Assembly (NCBI GenBank): GCA_016841725.1
Contig: JAENYP010000005.1
Location: 121,493 to 185,492, forward strand
Source of the DNA: Thermincola carboxydiphila
Lineage (GTDB): Bacteria; Bacillota; Thermincolia; Thermincolales; UBA2595
Direction of reading: 5' to 3'
DNA length: 64,000 bases
Shown: positions 7,229 through 16,492 of the stretch, one piece after another
Numbering within the stretch: the first letter of the stretch is position 1
Layout of the letters: each line of letters starts with the position of its first letter
The notes under the pieces: generated by a model
Database searches by the model: none
The model's input: the letters and a program-made list of their open reading frames with translations, nothing else
Told to the model about the DNA's origin: nothing
Program-made: the position numbers and the translations under genes

Positions 7229-8050
7229 TTAACTCTTCTTTGTATGGTCTTCGTGGCAGGTGACACAGTTCATCTTGCCCTGTTCGTTATCCAGCGTACT
7301 GTCCGCGCCCTGGTGGCAGCCCATACAGGTAATGTATTCGGCTGAAGGTTTAAATGTTGCCACATACTGGCCTTCAAGGGCCTTATTAAGGAGTTCGGCT
7401 ACCTTGGCGGCGGTATCACCGGTAAGTTTGGCACAGCGGTCCTTCCTTTCATCAGTGCCCACCCGGACATCCGCAGCCTCGGTCCACCTGGTTACAGAAG
7501 CATGGCACAGAGGTGATTTTGAAATCGTTGTAATCTGATTGTTAAATTTGCAGTAAGCTTCGTGTTTATCTGAAGGGAACGGATTTTCAGTATACCACCC
7601 AATCAGGTCATTTCCCAGGTCGGCATTTTTCCCGGCAGCCAGATTAATCATCGCAAGTCCCCCGTTCAGGGCTCCGCAAAGAGTTCCCCAGCCAAAGGCG
7701 CCGCCCTCTCCATAAGCAAACATGTCCATGGGAATCGTATTCCAGGGTCCCCCGGTGTTTTCCCTCATGGTCTCAATTATCGCAGCCGCAACTCCATACA
7801 TACAGCCGTCTTTGTAATAATTCTCATACCCCAGCTTTCTCACAGCCTCTACATCGAGCTTCTTATATTGCCACGGTATGGCACTTGCCTCTCCTGCTTT
7901 TGCGGTATTGCTGCCTGCAGTTCCAGTGGAACCGGTGGTGCCGGTGCAGCCGGCAACTCCACCGGCAAGGACTCCGGTAGCCAGGGCGCCCGCGCCGATG
8001 AGAAACCTTCTTCTGGTCAAACCGTCTTTCAGTGCTGTTTTCTCTGTCAT
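7229..8050 (-). CDS. Split-Soret-type c cytochrome, Tat-exported lipoprotein
   Basis: This is a protein of about 273 residues. It has a twin-arginine signal (TRRRFLIGAGALATGVLAGG), an overlapping lipobox-like GGVAGC, a C_GCAxxG_C_C-type region (CMYGVAAAIIETMRENTGG; GWGTLCGALNGGLAMINL) and two C-terminal heme c motifs, CMGCH and CVTCH. This layout is that of split-Soret cytochrome c, known from Desulfovibrio. It is probably anchored outside the membrane and takes part in extracytoplasmic electron transfer. The start is ATG 8050, 6 nt after AAGGAGGGG; an upstream in-frame ATG at 8092 lacks a ribosome site. tatA follows. An array of TGTC repeats lies upstream (8144-8187). Confidence 0.85.
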   Translation of the reverse strand: MTEKTALKDGLTRRRFLIGAGALATGVLAGGVAGCTGTTGSTGTAGSNTAKAGEASAIPWQYKKLDVEAVRKLGYENYYKDGCMYGVAAAIIETMRENTGGPWNTIPMDMFAYGEGGAFGWGTLCGALNGGLAMINLAAGKNADLGNDLIGWYTENPFPSDKHEAYCKFNNQITTISKSPLCHASVTRWTEAADVRVGTDERKDRCAKLTGDTAAKVAELLNKALEGQYVATFKPSAEYITCMGCHQGADSTLDNEQGKMNCVTCHEDHTKKS

Positions 8051-8143
8051 TGATAACCCCTCCTTATTAATATTTGTCTCGACAGTTTTCAATATTGTAG
8101 TTTGTGTTTGTGCCCACTTTCACATCTTGCCTTACAGCCTTTT

Positions 8144-8187
8144 TGTCACTTGTTGTCATTCGGTGTCTTAACCTGTCTTGTTTTGTC
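8144..8187. promoter_or_regulatory. Five TGTC motifs at exact 10-bp spacing
   Basis: TGTC occurs at 8144, 8154, 8164, 8174 and 8184, one per DNA helical turn, in the gap between the cytochrome gene (minus) and the LysR gene (plus). Such phasing is expected of a cooperatively bound regulator array. The bound protein is unknown. Confidence 0.6.
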
Positions 8188-8236
8188 TTATTTCAAATAA
8201 TTATCCACACTTTTCATTTTACCTGCACACACTTTC

Positions 8237-8248
8237 TTATACCGGTAT
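8237..8248. promoter_or_regulatory. Perfect 12-bp palindrome TATACCGGTATA
   Basis: This short perfect palindrome lies 84 bp before the LysR gene, in the divergent control region. It could be the LysR operator, although LysR sites are usually longer (T-N11-A). Confidence 0.4.
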
Positions 8249-8331
8249 AGGAATTAGTTATAGCTGTATTGAATATTGGAAACTGTTGCATTATAATTAG
8301 GTAAAATACATATAATAAGGAGTCATTAAAG

Positions 8332-9240
8332 ATGAACCTCCCCCATTTTGAAATGTTCTGTGAAGTTGCCAGGGTAAAGAGCTTTTCCAAAGCGGCAAAA
8401 TTACTTCATTTAAGCCAGCCGGCCATAAGTGCGCAGATTCACTATCTCGAGGATTTCTATGGTATGCAGCTCTTCAACCGCAGTTCCAGCGGTGTTACCC
8501 TGACTGCGGTAGGTGAACTGGTATACAAATATGCCAAGGAAATCCTGAAGCTTCATGATGAGCTGGAAAATGAAATCGACAGCATGCTGAAGAATGAAAA
8601 CCAGAAACTGACCATCGGAGCCAGTTCCACGATAGGCAATTCAGCGCTGCCCTGCAGTATCTGGACCTTTAAGGAAAAATATCCCCAAGCCCAGATCAAA
8701 CTTGAGGTACATAATTCAGAGAAAATCCTGGCTCTCCTGGAAAACAACCAGCTCAACCTGGCTCTTCTGGAAAACCCCATATCAGGTTTGCCGGAAAACC
8801 TTGTTTCACAATCCATTTCCAATGATGAACTCCTGGTAATTGCACCTGCCAAACCTCCCTGGGTCGAACGAAACACAATAACCCTGGAGGAAATAAAAAC
8901 AGCCCCCTTTATAATCCGGGAACAGGGTTCAGGCCTGCGCCAGATTTTTGAAGAGGCTATTACTTCATGGGGAATGAAACTAAGTGACCTGAATATTGTC
9001 ACCGAAATGAGCACCACCAGCGCTATTCAATCCACTGTTGAAGCCGGACTCGGGGTTTCTATTGGCAGCCGGATAGCGACCCAAAAGGAAATTCGCTCCG
9101 GAACCATCCATCCCCTTACGATTGAAGGAAAATCAGTAAAATTCAATTACCAGGTAGTTTATAAAAGTGAAAAAAGCCTGAATAATATCGCCAAGAGGTT
9201 TATCCGTTTTATCCTGGGCCCGGGGGCGCCCTTCTGCTAA
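8332..9240 (+). CDS. LysR-family transcriptional regulator
   Basis: This 302-residue protein has an N-terminal winged helix-turn-helix (FEMFCEVARVKSFSKAAKLLHLSQPAISAQIHYLEDFYGMQLFNRSSSGVTLT) and a LysR substrate domain. It resembles the CysL/CysB-like group that often governs sulfur or nitrogen genes. The ATG follows AAGGAG. It faces, and overlaps by four bases at the 3' end, the YeeE/TusA/YeeE genes, so it may or may not control them. The divergent cytochrome gene is the other likely target. The inducer is unknown. Confidence 0.9.
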   Translation: MNLPHFEMFCEVARVKSFSKAAKLLHLSQPAISAQIHYLEDFYGMQLFNRSSSGVTLTAVGELVYKYAKEILKLHDELENEIDSMLKNENQKLTIGASSTIGNSALPCSIWTFKEKYPQAQIKLEVHNSEKILALLENNQLNLALLENPISGLPENLVSQSISNDELLVIAPAKPPWVERNTITLEEIKTAPFIIREQGSGLRQIFEEAITSWGMKLSDLNIVTEMSTTSAIQSTVEAGLGVSIGSRIATQKEIRSGTIHPLTIEGKSVKFNYQVVYKSEKSLNNIAKRFIRFILGPGAPFC

Positions 9241-9773
9241 TTGCCGGTTTTGGATACCAGGTATTTCATAAACATACTTCCGGCCCAGGCCCCCAATATC
9301 AGGAACAGGCCAAATACCCAGCCATGAAGGGACTGGGAAGCAATCCCATTAACCAATGCCCCGATATTGCATCCAAGCGCCAGTCTTGCCCCGTAGCCCA
9401 TCAGCAGCCCTCCTGCGATTCCAAGGGCAAGCTGCCGTGATGACTTCACCTTTTTTATGCGGAACTCTGCAGCTAATACCGCGGCAAGCATCACACCAAA
9501 TATCAGGCCAAGGTTCAGGACAGTCCCTCTGCTGAACAGCAGATCTATAAGGCCCAGGTTAAGCGGCTCATCCCAGACATAAAACCATGTTTCGGGATGC
9601 CCTCCGGCAGCTTTGCATACAGCCAGCCCCCATTTAGCAATATTGCCGGTAATTCCCCATGGCTTCCCTAAGGCAGCCAATAGGATGTTTAAAACACCCA
9701 GCAGTACCCCCCCGACCCAATAAGGCCAATAACCCGAAAGTATTCGTTTCTTAAAGGTCCGCCCATTTTTCAT
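9237..9773 (-). CDS. YeeE/YedE-family sulfur transport membrane protein (second half-size copy)
   Basis: This 178-residue membrane protein has four to five helices and the family motif YGARLALGCNIGALVNGIASQSLHGWVFG (conserved Cys in GCNIG). YeeE/YedE proteins import thiosulfate or related sulfur compounds, or are linked to selenium metabolism. The start is ATG 9773 after GGTGGAG; the open frame reaches further upstream only because it overlaps the TusA gene. Together with the copy at 10004-10675 it makes two half-size permeases around a TusA-like gene, whereas E. coli YeeE is one full-length protein. Confidence 0.8.
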   Translation of the reverse strand: MKNGRTFKKRILSGYWPYWVGGVLLGVLNILLAALGKPWGITGNIAKWGLAVCKAAGGHPETWFYVWDEPLNLGLIDLLFSRGTVLNLGLIFGVMLAAVLAAEFRIKKVKSSRQLALGIAGGLLMGYGARLALGCNIGALVNGIASQSLHGWVFGLFLILGAWAGSMFMKYLVSKTGN

Positions 9774-9786
9774 TAAGCTCCACCTA

Positions 9787-10011
9787 TCATTTTTTTTCAA
9801 TAGTAACCAGCCACACCCCGTTGTCCTTATCCTCAACATCAAAAACATATCCCCTGTCATCACACCACTTGATGATGTTCCGTACTGTTCTGCTATAGTC
9901 TGTTTCGACTGTAAGGACATCACCGGATTTCATCTCGCTGATTACTTTCTGGGTAGTCAAAAGTGGCACCGGACATACTTCTCCCAGCATATCCAACCTA
10001 TTATCAGCCAT
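9787..10011 (-). CDS. TusA/SirA/YeeD-like sulfur carrier protein
   Basis: This 74-residue protein has the TusA signature LDMLGEVCPVPLLTTQKVI (Cys-Pro motif at about residues 13-14, the sulfur-carrying Cys) and the fold-typical SGDVLTVETDYSRTVRNIIKWC. Members carry persulfide sulfur between enzymes; YeeD partners YeeE in thiosulfate uptake. The gene overlaps the upstream YeeE-like gene by eight bases and lies 13 bases before the second one, so the three form one operon. Confidence 0.9.
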   Translation of the reverse strand: MADNRLDMLGEVCPVPLLTTQKVISEMKSGDVLTVETDYSRTVRNIIKWCDDRGYVFDVEDKDNGVWLVTIEKK

Positions 10012-10675
10012 TGCTTTTCACTTCCTTTTCAGCCAAATCTTTTTCAGTCAAACCATTTTTGCTATTATTTCTCTTTTCTATTCCCATCGCGAGTAAATTT
10101 AGTCCCCCCAGCAGCGCCAGGGTCAATACAATACTGGGTATCCAGCCGATAAAATCAGGTAAAAATACTGCATCAATACTGAAAAAATTGTTTTTCCACC
10201 ATGAAAAGTGATAGACTCCCAATACTGAACCGGCCGTAATCCCCAGGATTACGGCCCAGAAAAGAATGAATCCTTCTCCGATGCGCTGCAGGGTTCCACT
10301 GGCACAACCGCCCGCCAGGACCATGCCAAAACCGAACAGGACTCCTCCCACAGCGGTGTGAAAGCCCACCGGATAAACCCATTCGAGGAATCCTCCGGAG
10401 GTGTCAAAAGCCTGAATAATGACAATTCCCACGAAGGAAATGGCGATCAGGATGATCACCACACGGGCCATACTAAAATCCCTGAAGAGAAATATATCCC
10501 TAAAGGCAGAGGCGAAACAAATTCCTGACCTGTATAAAACAAATCCCAGGGCAATCCCGATAATCCATACTAACAGCAGTTCCTGCTCTGTGATAAAAGC
10601 AGCTATTCCAAAGGCAGTGATAAAACCAACCACTCCAAGGGAAAGCCCTTTTTTGGGGGGTATTTTCACAGGCAC
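10004..10675 (-). CDS. YeeE/YedE-family sulfur transport membrane protein (first copy)
   Basis: This 223-residue membrane protein has about six helices, an RSGICFASAFRDIFLFRD segment and VLAGGCASGTLQRIGEGFILFWAVILG. The two Cys motifs (SGIC and GGCASG) are the conserved pore cysteines of the YeeE/YedE family. The start GTG 10675 follows AGGTAGGTG. It is the first gene of the YeeE-TusA-YeeE operon. The substrate could be thiosulfate, sulfite-derived sulfur or a selenium species; nothing in the sequence decides. Confidence 0.8.
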   Translation of the reverse strand: MPVKIPPKKGLSLGVVGFITAFGIAAFITEQELLLVWIIGIALGFVLYRSGICFASAFRDIFLFRDFSMARVVIILIAISFVGIVIIQAFDTSGGFLEWVYPVGFHTAVGGVLFGFGMVLAGGCASGTLQRIGEGFILFWAVILGITAGSVLGVYHFSWWKNNFFSIDAVFLPDFIGWIPSIVLTLALLGGLNLLAMGIEKRNNSKNGLTEKDLAEKEVKSNG

Positions 10676-10680
10676 ATCAC

Positions 10681-11439
10681 CTACCTCTCCCGATACATCG
10701 ACCCGATAGTTTTCATAAAGACTGCCGGGTTAATTGTCTCACCCTTTGGTAAACCGAGTTTCCCGGCCAGGCCCCTGGCTATCTTTTCAGCAGCAGCATT
10801 CGCAGCTTCTGGCCGCATCTCCGGAACCCGGGCGAAAAAATCCCTAATCAGGTTAAAGTCCCGCTCATCAACCAGGTGGAGGTAAGCCCTCAGGCGGTTC
10901 CCCATTTCCGAGTCCACTGCAAAGGACTCAAAAATGACCGGCTCACTGAGATTCTTTTCCCTGACCACAATGGTATCAGCAACCATATCACCAACCCGCT
11001 GACGGTTCTCCGAAAAGAAAATGGCAATCATACCGGCAGCGTTTCCGGCAGGAAGAGCATCAACAATCCGCATCAGGTTTCTGACAAATACACTGCCAAA
11101 AGTAACAGCCTCCCCTGTTCTCCTGACAACCCGAAGTCCTGCTGCCTTCTTGCCCGGTGTCTGGCCGTTCCAGATGGTTTCAAAAAATATAAAATAACCA
11201 AAACTGAGCAGGAAATAAAGGATTACGACAACAGCCACTACGACAATGATAAGTTTCTCTGACAACACCTCTCCGAAAACCCCGACCATTGCTGCCGTAA
11301 AACCTCCCAAAACAAGGTACGCCACACCGAGGATAAGGGAATCCAGAAGCAATCCGATAAACCGTGATCCGAGTCCACCCAGCCTGTAACTGTAATATAT
11401 CTTTTCGGAACTATAGAGAGACAGGTCCTGCAATGTCAT
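10681..11439 (-). CDS. RDD-family membrane protein
   Basis: This protein of about 252 residues has the RDD domain signature (YRLGGLGSRFIGLLLDSLILGVAYLV, with the Arg and two Asp residues), three or more membrane helices and TPGKKAAGLRVVRRTGEAVTFGSVFVRNLMRIVDALP. A soluble C-terminal region follows the membrane domain. It is the last gene of the MoxR operon and overlaps the SpoIIM-like gene by about 28 bases. ATG 11439 (MTLQDLSLYSSEKIYYSYRL) with GGGGGG upstream is the likely start. RDD proteins may be ion transporters, but the function in this context is unknown. Confidence 0.85.
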   Translation of the reverse strand: MTLQDLSLYSSEKIYYSYRLGGLGSRFIGLLLDSLILGVAYLVLGGFTAAMVGVFGEVLSEKLIIVVVAVVVILYFLLSFGYFIFFETIWNGQTPGKKAAGLRVVRRTGEAVTFGSVFVRNLMRIVDALPAGNAAGMIAIFFSENRQRVGDMVADTIVVREKNLSEPVIFESFAVDSEMGNRLRAYLHLVDERDFNLIRDFFARVPEMRPEAANAAAEKIARGLAGKLGLPKGETINPAVFMKTIGSMYRER

Positions 11440-12412
11440 CTTCCCCCCTTCTTTGTTTACGGCTGCCGGAATATACATAATACCCCAGGAGTAAACCCGT
11501 CAAAGCGGCAAATCCCAGCTTTGCCTGAGGCGGTATATTAACCGGAGTGATAAAACCCTCAATGGCCGCAGCTGCCATGAGAATAGGTATACTGCCCAGG
11601 GATATTTTCATGGCAGGGATGGCCTTTAATTTCAGGGCATCTCTGCGCGTAAAATCACCGGGCCTTACCACTGCACCGGCAATCATCAGCCCGGCAGCGC
11701 CATTTAAGGCAATTGCGAACAGCTCCGCTATGCCGTGGGGCAGAATCAGAGACCAAAACTCCAGGCCCTGCTGAGCGCCTGCGAAGATGTCTGCCAGAGC
11801 CCCCAGCAGAAGCCCATTGCGCACCAGGATAAAAACCGTGCCCACCCCCCAGGTAATCCCCAGGACCAGACAGTAAAAAGACACGGTGATGTTATTTACC
11901 ATTATGGCGCTGGAAAATAGTGGTTTCAGTGAGTCCTCAATCCTGGCGCCGGTATTCCCTTCAGCAAAATTTTGCTTAACTGCTTCCCTTATTTCCTCAG
12001 GCAGCGCCAAAACAGCCAGGCTGCTGCCGGTGTGGTTAAGCAGCGCTCCCCAGGCAGCGCTCAGCGCCAGAATCAGGGATGCCGCAATCACATATTTCCT
12101 ATACCTGTAAATAAGCCCCGGAAAGCCTTTGGAATAAAAGTTGAGCAAACTCCTCACAGAAGCCGTTTCCGTCCGGTACAGGCTGCTGTGAGCCCGGGCT
12201 ACCAGCTGGTTGAGGTAATTGACCACATCTGTATCCGGATAATTGGTCTGGGCATATGCAAGGTGGGCCGTCACCCGGCGAAATAAAGGCCCGACATCCT
12301 CCAGGTCGCTGCGGGAAAGTGAGGCCGCGCCTTTTTTGTCTATCTGGTCAAGGATTCCCCGGAACCTGGTCCAGGTGTCCCTGTTTAGTTGGATGAACTT
12401 CTGGGAATTCAT
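11411..12412 (-). CDS. Stage II sporulation protein M-like (DUF95) membrane protein
   Basis: This 333-residue protein has a soluble N-terminal region of about 110 residues and then four to five membrane helices, with the SpoIIM family motif around NNITVSFYCLVLGITWGVGTVFILVRNGLLLGALAD and LPHGIAELFAIALNGAAGLMIAGA. Membership of the SpoIIM/DUF95 family is clear. However, its place in a MoxR-DUF58 operon and its longer N-terminus suggest the non-sporulation subgroup common in such operons. It lies 3 bases downstream of the DUF58 gene. Confidence 0.85.
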   Translation of the reverse strand: MNSQKFIQLNRDTWTRFRGILDQIDKKGAASLSRSDLEDVGPLFRRVTAHLAYAQTNYPDTDVVNYLNQLVARAHSSLYRTETASVRSLLNFYSKGFPGLIYRYRKYVIAASLILALSAAWGALLNHTGSSLAVLALPEEIREAVKQNFAEGNTGARIEDSLKPLFSSAIMVNNITVSFYCLVLGITWGVGTVFILVRNGLLLGALADIFAGAQQGLEFWSLILPHGIAELFAIALNGAAGLMIAGAVVRPGDFTRRDALKLKAIPAMKISLGSIPILMAAAAIEGFITPVNIPPQAKLGFAALTGLLLGYYVYSGSRKQRRGEDDIAGPVSL

Positions 12413-12415
12413 TCT

Positions 12416-13732
12416 TTATATCCTCCCCCTGGCCTTGAGTTCCAGGTATTGGTTGATAGTGGCGACAGAGAGCTCTTCAGGCGGGACATTGACCACCGCC
12501 ACCCCCATGCTGCGCAGTATGGCCATGGCTTTGTCCCGTTCCCGCAGCACTTCTTCAGCAACAGCCTTTTCATACATCTCCCGGGAACTGGCAGGCAGGT
12601 TCCGGGAAGTCTGCACCAAATCCGAATCAATAAGGGTTATGCATACCACCAGGTGTTTCCGTGCCAGGACGGAAACGTAACTTATCAGCTGCTTTGAAGC
12701 CTCGGTATCTATCAGGTCGGTAAAGAGACAGACCAGGCTGCGTTTTCTGTTATTCTCCATGATGTAATGACAGGCCCCGCGAAAATCGGGTTCCACGACT
12801 TCAGGCTGGATATTGTACAGGCTGGAGGTTATTCTCTGAAGCTGTCCCTTCCCCTTCTTTGGAGGCAGAAACAGCTTCATCCGGCTGTCAAATACCGCCA
12901 GCCCCACTTTGTCATCCCTGGTTACCCCGACATATCCCAAAAGCAGTGCGGCATTAACTGCCAGGTCAAATTTTGACAGCCTGTCAACATGTGTTGTCAT
13001 CATCCGCCCGCTGTCCAGGACCAACAGCAGATTCTGACTCTTCTCATCCTGAAATTCATTACTGACAAGTTTACCCCTGCGGGCAGAGGCGGTCCAGTTA
13101 ACCCGCCTGTATTCATCATCGGGAACATAGTCACGCAGTCCCTCAAAATCAGTGCCCAGACCCCTGATAACAGCAGGCCTAAGCCCGGCCTCCCGGAGAA
13201 ACCCTTTTTGGGCCTTCAGGGCATGTCTCCTGATATCAATTATATTAGGATAAACCTTTATTTCCCTGTTTTCATACCCGCTTTTGGCCTGTCTGATAAA
13301 CAGCCCCATCCGGCTGAAGTACCTAAAATTCAGGCAGCCAAAGGAGTAATCACCTCGTTTGGCTGGAATAACCCGGTAAACCACAGAACCCTCTTCCCCC
13401 GCTGCCAGCCGCAGTTCCCGGACGCGGTCGCAGGCAGTAAAGTTAATAGCCGGAGGCTCGTCCTTGACAATAACCCTGTAAGGATGGGAAGTACGGTTTT
13501 TGACATTGACCCGGACCGGGTTTTCCGCTCCCAGGGACATCTTATATTCAAAGTCCCTGTCCAGGGTGAATCCCGCAGGCCTGGCGGTGATAAAAAAATC
13601 AAAAAACAGGGCAGCCGCCAGAATCCCGTTATATATGAGGGCAATCATAATTCCTGTGCTGCCGGGGCCTCCTGCAAGCAATGGGATAGTACCTGCCAGC
13701 ACAAGAATAATCAGCCTCCTGGAAGGTATCAT
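12416..13732 (-). CDS. DUF58 domain protein
   Basis: This protein of about 438 residues has two N-terminal membrane helices (about residues 5-40), a beta-rich linker and the DUF58 region with the signature GTDFEGLRDYVPDDEYRRVNWTASARRGKLVSNEFQDE (about 215-250). A von Willebrand A-like domain follows, with the MIDAS-like VLDSGRMM. DUF58 proteins are constant partners of MoxR AAA+ ATPases and are thought to act as assembly or signalling factors. ATG 13732 follows GAGGTGATGAG and lies just after the MoxR stop. Confidence 0.9.
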   Translation of the reverse strand: MIPSRRLIILVLAGTIPLLAGGPGSTGIMIALIYNGILAAALFFDFFITARPAGFTLDRDFEYKMSLGAENPVRVNVKNRTSHPYRVIVKDEPPAINFTACDRVRELRLAAGEEGSVVYRVIPAKRGDYSFGCLNFRYFSRMGLFIRQAKSGYENREIKVYPNIIDIRRHALKAQKGFLREAGLRPAVIRGLGTDFEGLRDYVPDDEYRRVNWTASARRGKLVSNEFQDEKSQNLLLVLDSGRMMTTHVDRLSKFDLAVNAALLLGYVGVTRDDKVGLAVFDSRMKLFLPPKKGKGQLQRITSSLYNIQPEVVEPDFRGACHYIMENNRKRSLVCLFTDLIDTEASKQLISYVSVLARKHLVVCITLIDSDLVQTSRNLPASSREMYEKAVAEEVLRERDKAMAILRSMGVAVVNVPPEELSVATINQYLELKARGRI

Positions 13733-13736
13733 CTCA

Positions 13737-14699
13737 TCACCTCGGCACTTCAACACTGTCCAGAATCAGACGGATAACATCATCTGCAGTCAGTCCCTCT
13801 ATCTCGGCCTCCGGCTTTAGCACCAGCCTGTGCCTCAATACAGGCGCAGCCAGTCTCTTGATATCATCAGGGATAACATAGCCGCGCCCGGTCATGGCTG
13901 CAAAAACCTTACCTGCCAGGAGCAGGTTGATTGACGCCCGGGGGCTTGCCCCGACAGTCAAATTGTAGTTCTTCCTGGTCCCTTCAACAACAGCCAGGAT
14001 GTAATCAAAAATGGCATCCTCCACCACAACCGCCTGCACTTTTTCCCTGATCATGAGAATATCCGCCGGATTAAGTACCTTGTTAACTCCGGCCTCATTT
14101 ATCCGGTCAGCCCGGAACCCATTGTGGTAATTTCTGAGGACAGACTTTTCTTCCTCATGGGAGGGGTAATCAACAATTATCTTCATCAAAAAACGATCCA
14201 GCTGGGCTTCCGGGAGTGGGTAGGTTCCCTCATGTTCTATGGGATTCTGGGTGGCGATCACAAAAAAGGGCTCTTCCAGCCGGTATCCGGTCCCGTCAAT
14301 AGTCACCTGTTTTTCCTCCATGGCCTCCAGAAGCGCTGCCTGAGTCTTTGGGGGAGTCCGGTTTATTTCATCTGCCAGCAGAAAGCTGGTAAATACCGGG
14401 CCTTTTTTCAGGGTAAAACTCCCGGACGAGAAATTATAGACATTTGTCCCAATGATATCTGACGGCATCAGGTCAGGAGTAAACTGGACCCTCTTAAATT
14501 CACAGTCCACCGCCTGTGCCAGTGTTTTCACCAGGAGAGTCTTCCCGGTACCGGGGACCCCTTCAAGAAGAATATGTCCTGTATTCATCAGGAGGCCCAC
14601 AACCAGTTCCTCGATTACTTCCTCCTGTCCTGCCACAACCCTGGCCAGCTCCTGCCGGACCTGGGCAATCCTGTCTTTAATGTCGTGCATATCCTGCAT
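13737..14699 (-). CDS. MoxR-family AAA+ ATPase
   Basis: This 320-residue AAA+ protein has Walker A GVPGTGKT, Walker [29 protein letters not shown], sensor 1 [26 protein letters not shown] and an arginine finger region. This is the full MoxR signature. MoxR ATPases act as chaperones that insert cofactors or remodel protein complexes, usually with a DUF58/VWA partner, here the next gene. The start could be ATG 14699 or 14690 ([10 protein letters not shown]). It overlaps the DUF4350 gene by 23 bases. Confidence 0.95.
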   Translation of the reverse strand: MQDMHDIKDRIAQVRQELARVVAGQEEVIEELVVGLLMNTGHILLEGVPGTGKTLLVKTLAQAVDCEFKRVQFTPDLMPSDIIGTNVYNFSSGSFTLKKGPVFTSFLLADEINRTPPKTQAALLEAMEEKQVTIDGTGYRLEEPFFVIATQNPIEHEGTYPLPEAQLDRFLMKIIVDYPSHEEEKSVLRNYHNGFRADRINEAGVNKVLNPADILMIREKVQAVVVEDAIFDYILAVVEGTRKNYNLTVGASPRASINLLLAGKVFAAMTGRGYVIPDDIKRLAAPVLRHRLVLKPEAEIEGLTADDVIRLILDSVEVPR

Positions 14700-15864
14700 G
14701 TTTCAGATTCTCCCTTCGCCAGTTCTCCATATCATGTACCAGGGCAAACAACTCTGCCTCCGATAAACCACCCCTTTGGCGCAGTTTCCCGACAGACCCG
14801 AGTATCCGCTCCAGGCCGTCACTGTCCATCTCTCTCCTCTGTCTGCAGAGGTAGATAATCTCCTCTTTTTCGATACTTCCCGGGACACCCAGGGTCCTGG
14901 TAAGGCTCTGCCAAAATCCCGTATAAATACTCTCCAGGGCAATTTCCCTGGCCCGGCCCTGCCGGTAAATATTGGCCATTGTATTCACATACTGGGCTGA
15001 GGGCCCGGTATCTGTCCGCAGAAGCGGGACAGGCCTCCCAAAGCGCCGTCCCCAGAAGATGTACAGCAGCAGCAAGGCTGCTGCTGCCTGTACCCCGGCG
15101 GCAGCAACCGTTTTGCTGACAACCGGCCGGGCGGCGCCTCCGGCGGCATCTCCTGCGGCGGCCCCTCCGGACTCATCAAAGATGACCCGGGAGGGCTGCA
15201 GGACGCGGAAGATATTGGCCACAAAGATGACATTGTCACCCTCCTGAATTCCCTTATTGGTTACCGGATACGGGTCTGACACCGCTATTACACGGCCCCT
15301 GCCCAGGGCAAAGGACACGGCTGCAGCGCCCTTTGCGCTGCGGACAATAACTTCGGCATCCTTCACGGGCTTCATGGAGCGGCCCCCGGCAAAAACAAGA
15401 TTACCGGCATCAGCCGTAAATGCAGTCTCCTCAGCTTCTACTTCGGCGCCGCCAAAAGAATCTCCCAATTCTATCCCCAAAGCCCTGGTGAGGTCGGTTT
15501 CCCAGGAGGAAAAAAGCACCAGACTGCCCCCTCCTTTTACCCATTGCACCAGGGTCTCAGCTGCACCTTCCGGGGGTGGAACACTGCCGCCAGGGATACC
15601 TCCAAACCTATTTTCAACCCTTATAAGGACCCCGCCGGAAAGGCTCTGGTAGCTGTCTTCCAGCCTGCTCTTCGTTAATCCCAGCTCTCCGGTAAGGAGA
15701 TATAAGGCCTTGAGCCCTCTTGGCCCCGCATTGTAGGATGAGTATTCGGGAGTTCCGGCAAAATACCTCTGCAGCAGCAATGCAGCAAGAATATTAATTA
15801 TAATTATTCCTGCCATAAAAGTCGTTTTACTTATTCTGATAACTACCCCTCCAGTCAGACACAA
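14677..15864 (-). CDS. DUF4350 membrane protein
   Basis: This 395-residue protein has an N-terminal helix (about residues 15-33), a DUF4350 domain ([54 protein letters not shown]), a second membrane helix near residue 270 and a cytoplasmic tail. DUF4350 proteins resemble GATase1-like domains and occur only in MoxR-type operons. The start is unclear: the frame opens with TTG 15864 without a good ribosome site. A strong GGAGGGG lies just downstream, before codons for VIRISKTT, and the first ATG there encodes residue 17. Confidence 0.8.
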   Translation of the reverse strand: MCLTGGVVIRISKTTFMAGIIIINILAALLLQRYFAGTPEYSSYNAGPRGLKALYLLTGELGLTKSRLEDSYQSLSGGVLIRVENRFGGIPGGSVPPPEGAAETLVQWVKGGGSLVLFSSWETDLTRALGIELGDSFGGAEVEAEETAFTADAGNLVFAGGRSMKPVKDAEVIVRSAKGAAAVSFALGRGRVIAVSDPYPVTNKGIQEGDNVIFVANIFRVLQPSRVIFDESGGAAAGDAAGGAARPVVSKTVAAAGVQAAAALLLLYIFWGRRFGRPVPLLRTDTGPSAQYVNTMANIYRQGRAREIALESIYTGFWQSLTRTLGVPGSIEKEEIIYLCRQRREMDSDGLERILGSVGKLRQRGGLSEAELFALVHDMENWRRENLKHAGYARH

Positions 15865-16492
15865 GGCTCAGGTACATTGCCCTGAATTCACGGTAGTCAG
15901 TGTCAGTACAATTTTCCATACCATACCATTTGCGTTCAAAAAAGTTTACTACCCCGGTAAACCGTTCGGGACTTTTGGAAGATTTCCTGAGCTCGGCGAG
16001 ATAATCCATGTTGGTCTTACTCATCCGGAACTGAATAAGCTGCTGCCCATCTAAAAACATCAGCAGGGAAAGATACAAATACCTGACAGCTTCCCTGAAG
16101 TCTCCTGCATCAGCAGACCGGGCGGCAATTTCCCGGAAGCCGTTATAGTCAGTACCACCGGCCTCAGCAGACTCCTGCCCGGCAGCAGCCCGGTCAGGGA
16201 AAAAAGCCCGCGATACCCTTGAGGCAACAAAAAAAATCAGAAAAGACAAGCCGGCAACAGACAGCAGCAATAGCAGATAACCCCACCATTCAATTCTGCC
16301 GTCAGTACCCAAAATCCTGAACAACAGCCGTTCGGCCACAGCAGTACCTCTGTCAATCCACGTCACCGCCAGCCTGCTCAGGGTAAATTCCGGACGCATC
16401 AGTATCTCCTTAAGCAGGTCCCTCACTTCCTGATTGGTAAAAACAAGCTCTTTAGGCAAGCGGAACATCCCCTTTGGCACAGTCAGGTACAA
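15827..16492 (-). CDS. DUF4129 membrane protein
   Basis: This protein of about 221 residues has one central membrane helix (about residues 70-93) and a C-terminal DUF4129 domain (EAVRYLYLSLLMFLDGQQLIQFRMSKTNMDYLAELRKSS ... FFERKWYGMENCTDTDYREFRAMY). The domain is usually fused to transglutaminase-like proteins, but in MoxR operons it is often separate, as here. The TTG start at 16492 sits 3 bases after GGAG; an ATG at 16468 is possible. It overlaps both neighbours, which supports a tightly packed operon. The biochemical role is unknown. Confidence 0.8.
   Translation of the reverse strand: MYLTVPKGMFRLPKELVFTNQEVRDLLKEILMRPEFTLSRLAVTWIDRGTAVAERLLFRILGTDGRIEWWGYLLLLLSVAGLSFLIFFVASRVSRAFFPDRAAAGQESAEAGGTDYNGFREIAARSADAGDFREAVRYLYLSLLMFLDGQQLIQFRMSKTNMDYLAELRKSSKSPERFTGVVNFFERKWYGMENCTDTDYREFRAMYLSLVSDWRGSYQNK

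Noticed and set aside
8050..8140. Sigma-54 promoter before the cytochrome gene
   Set aside because: Strings such as GTGGGCAC occur, but none has the GG-N10-GC spacing.
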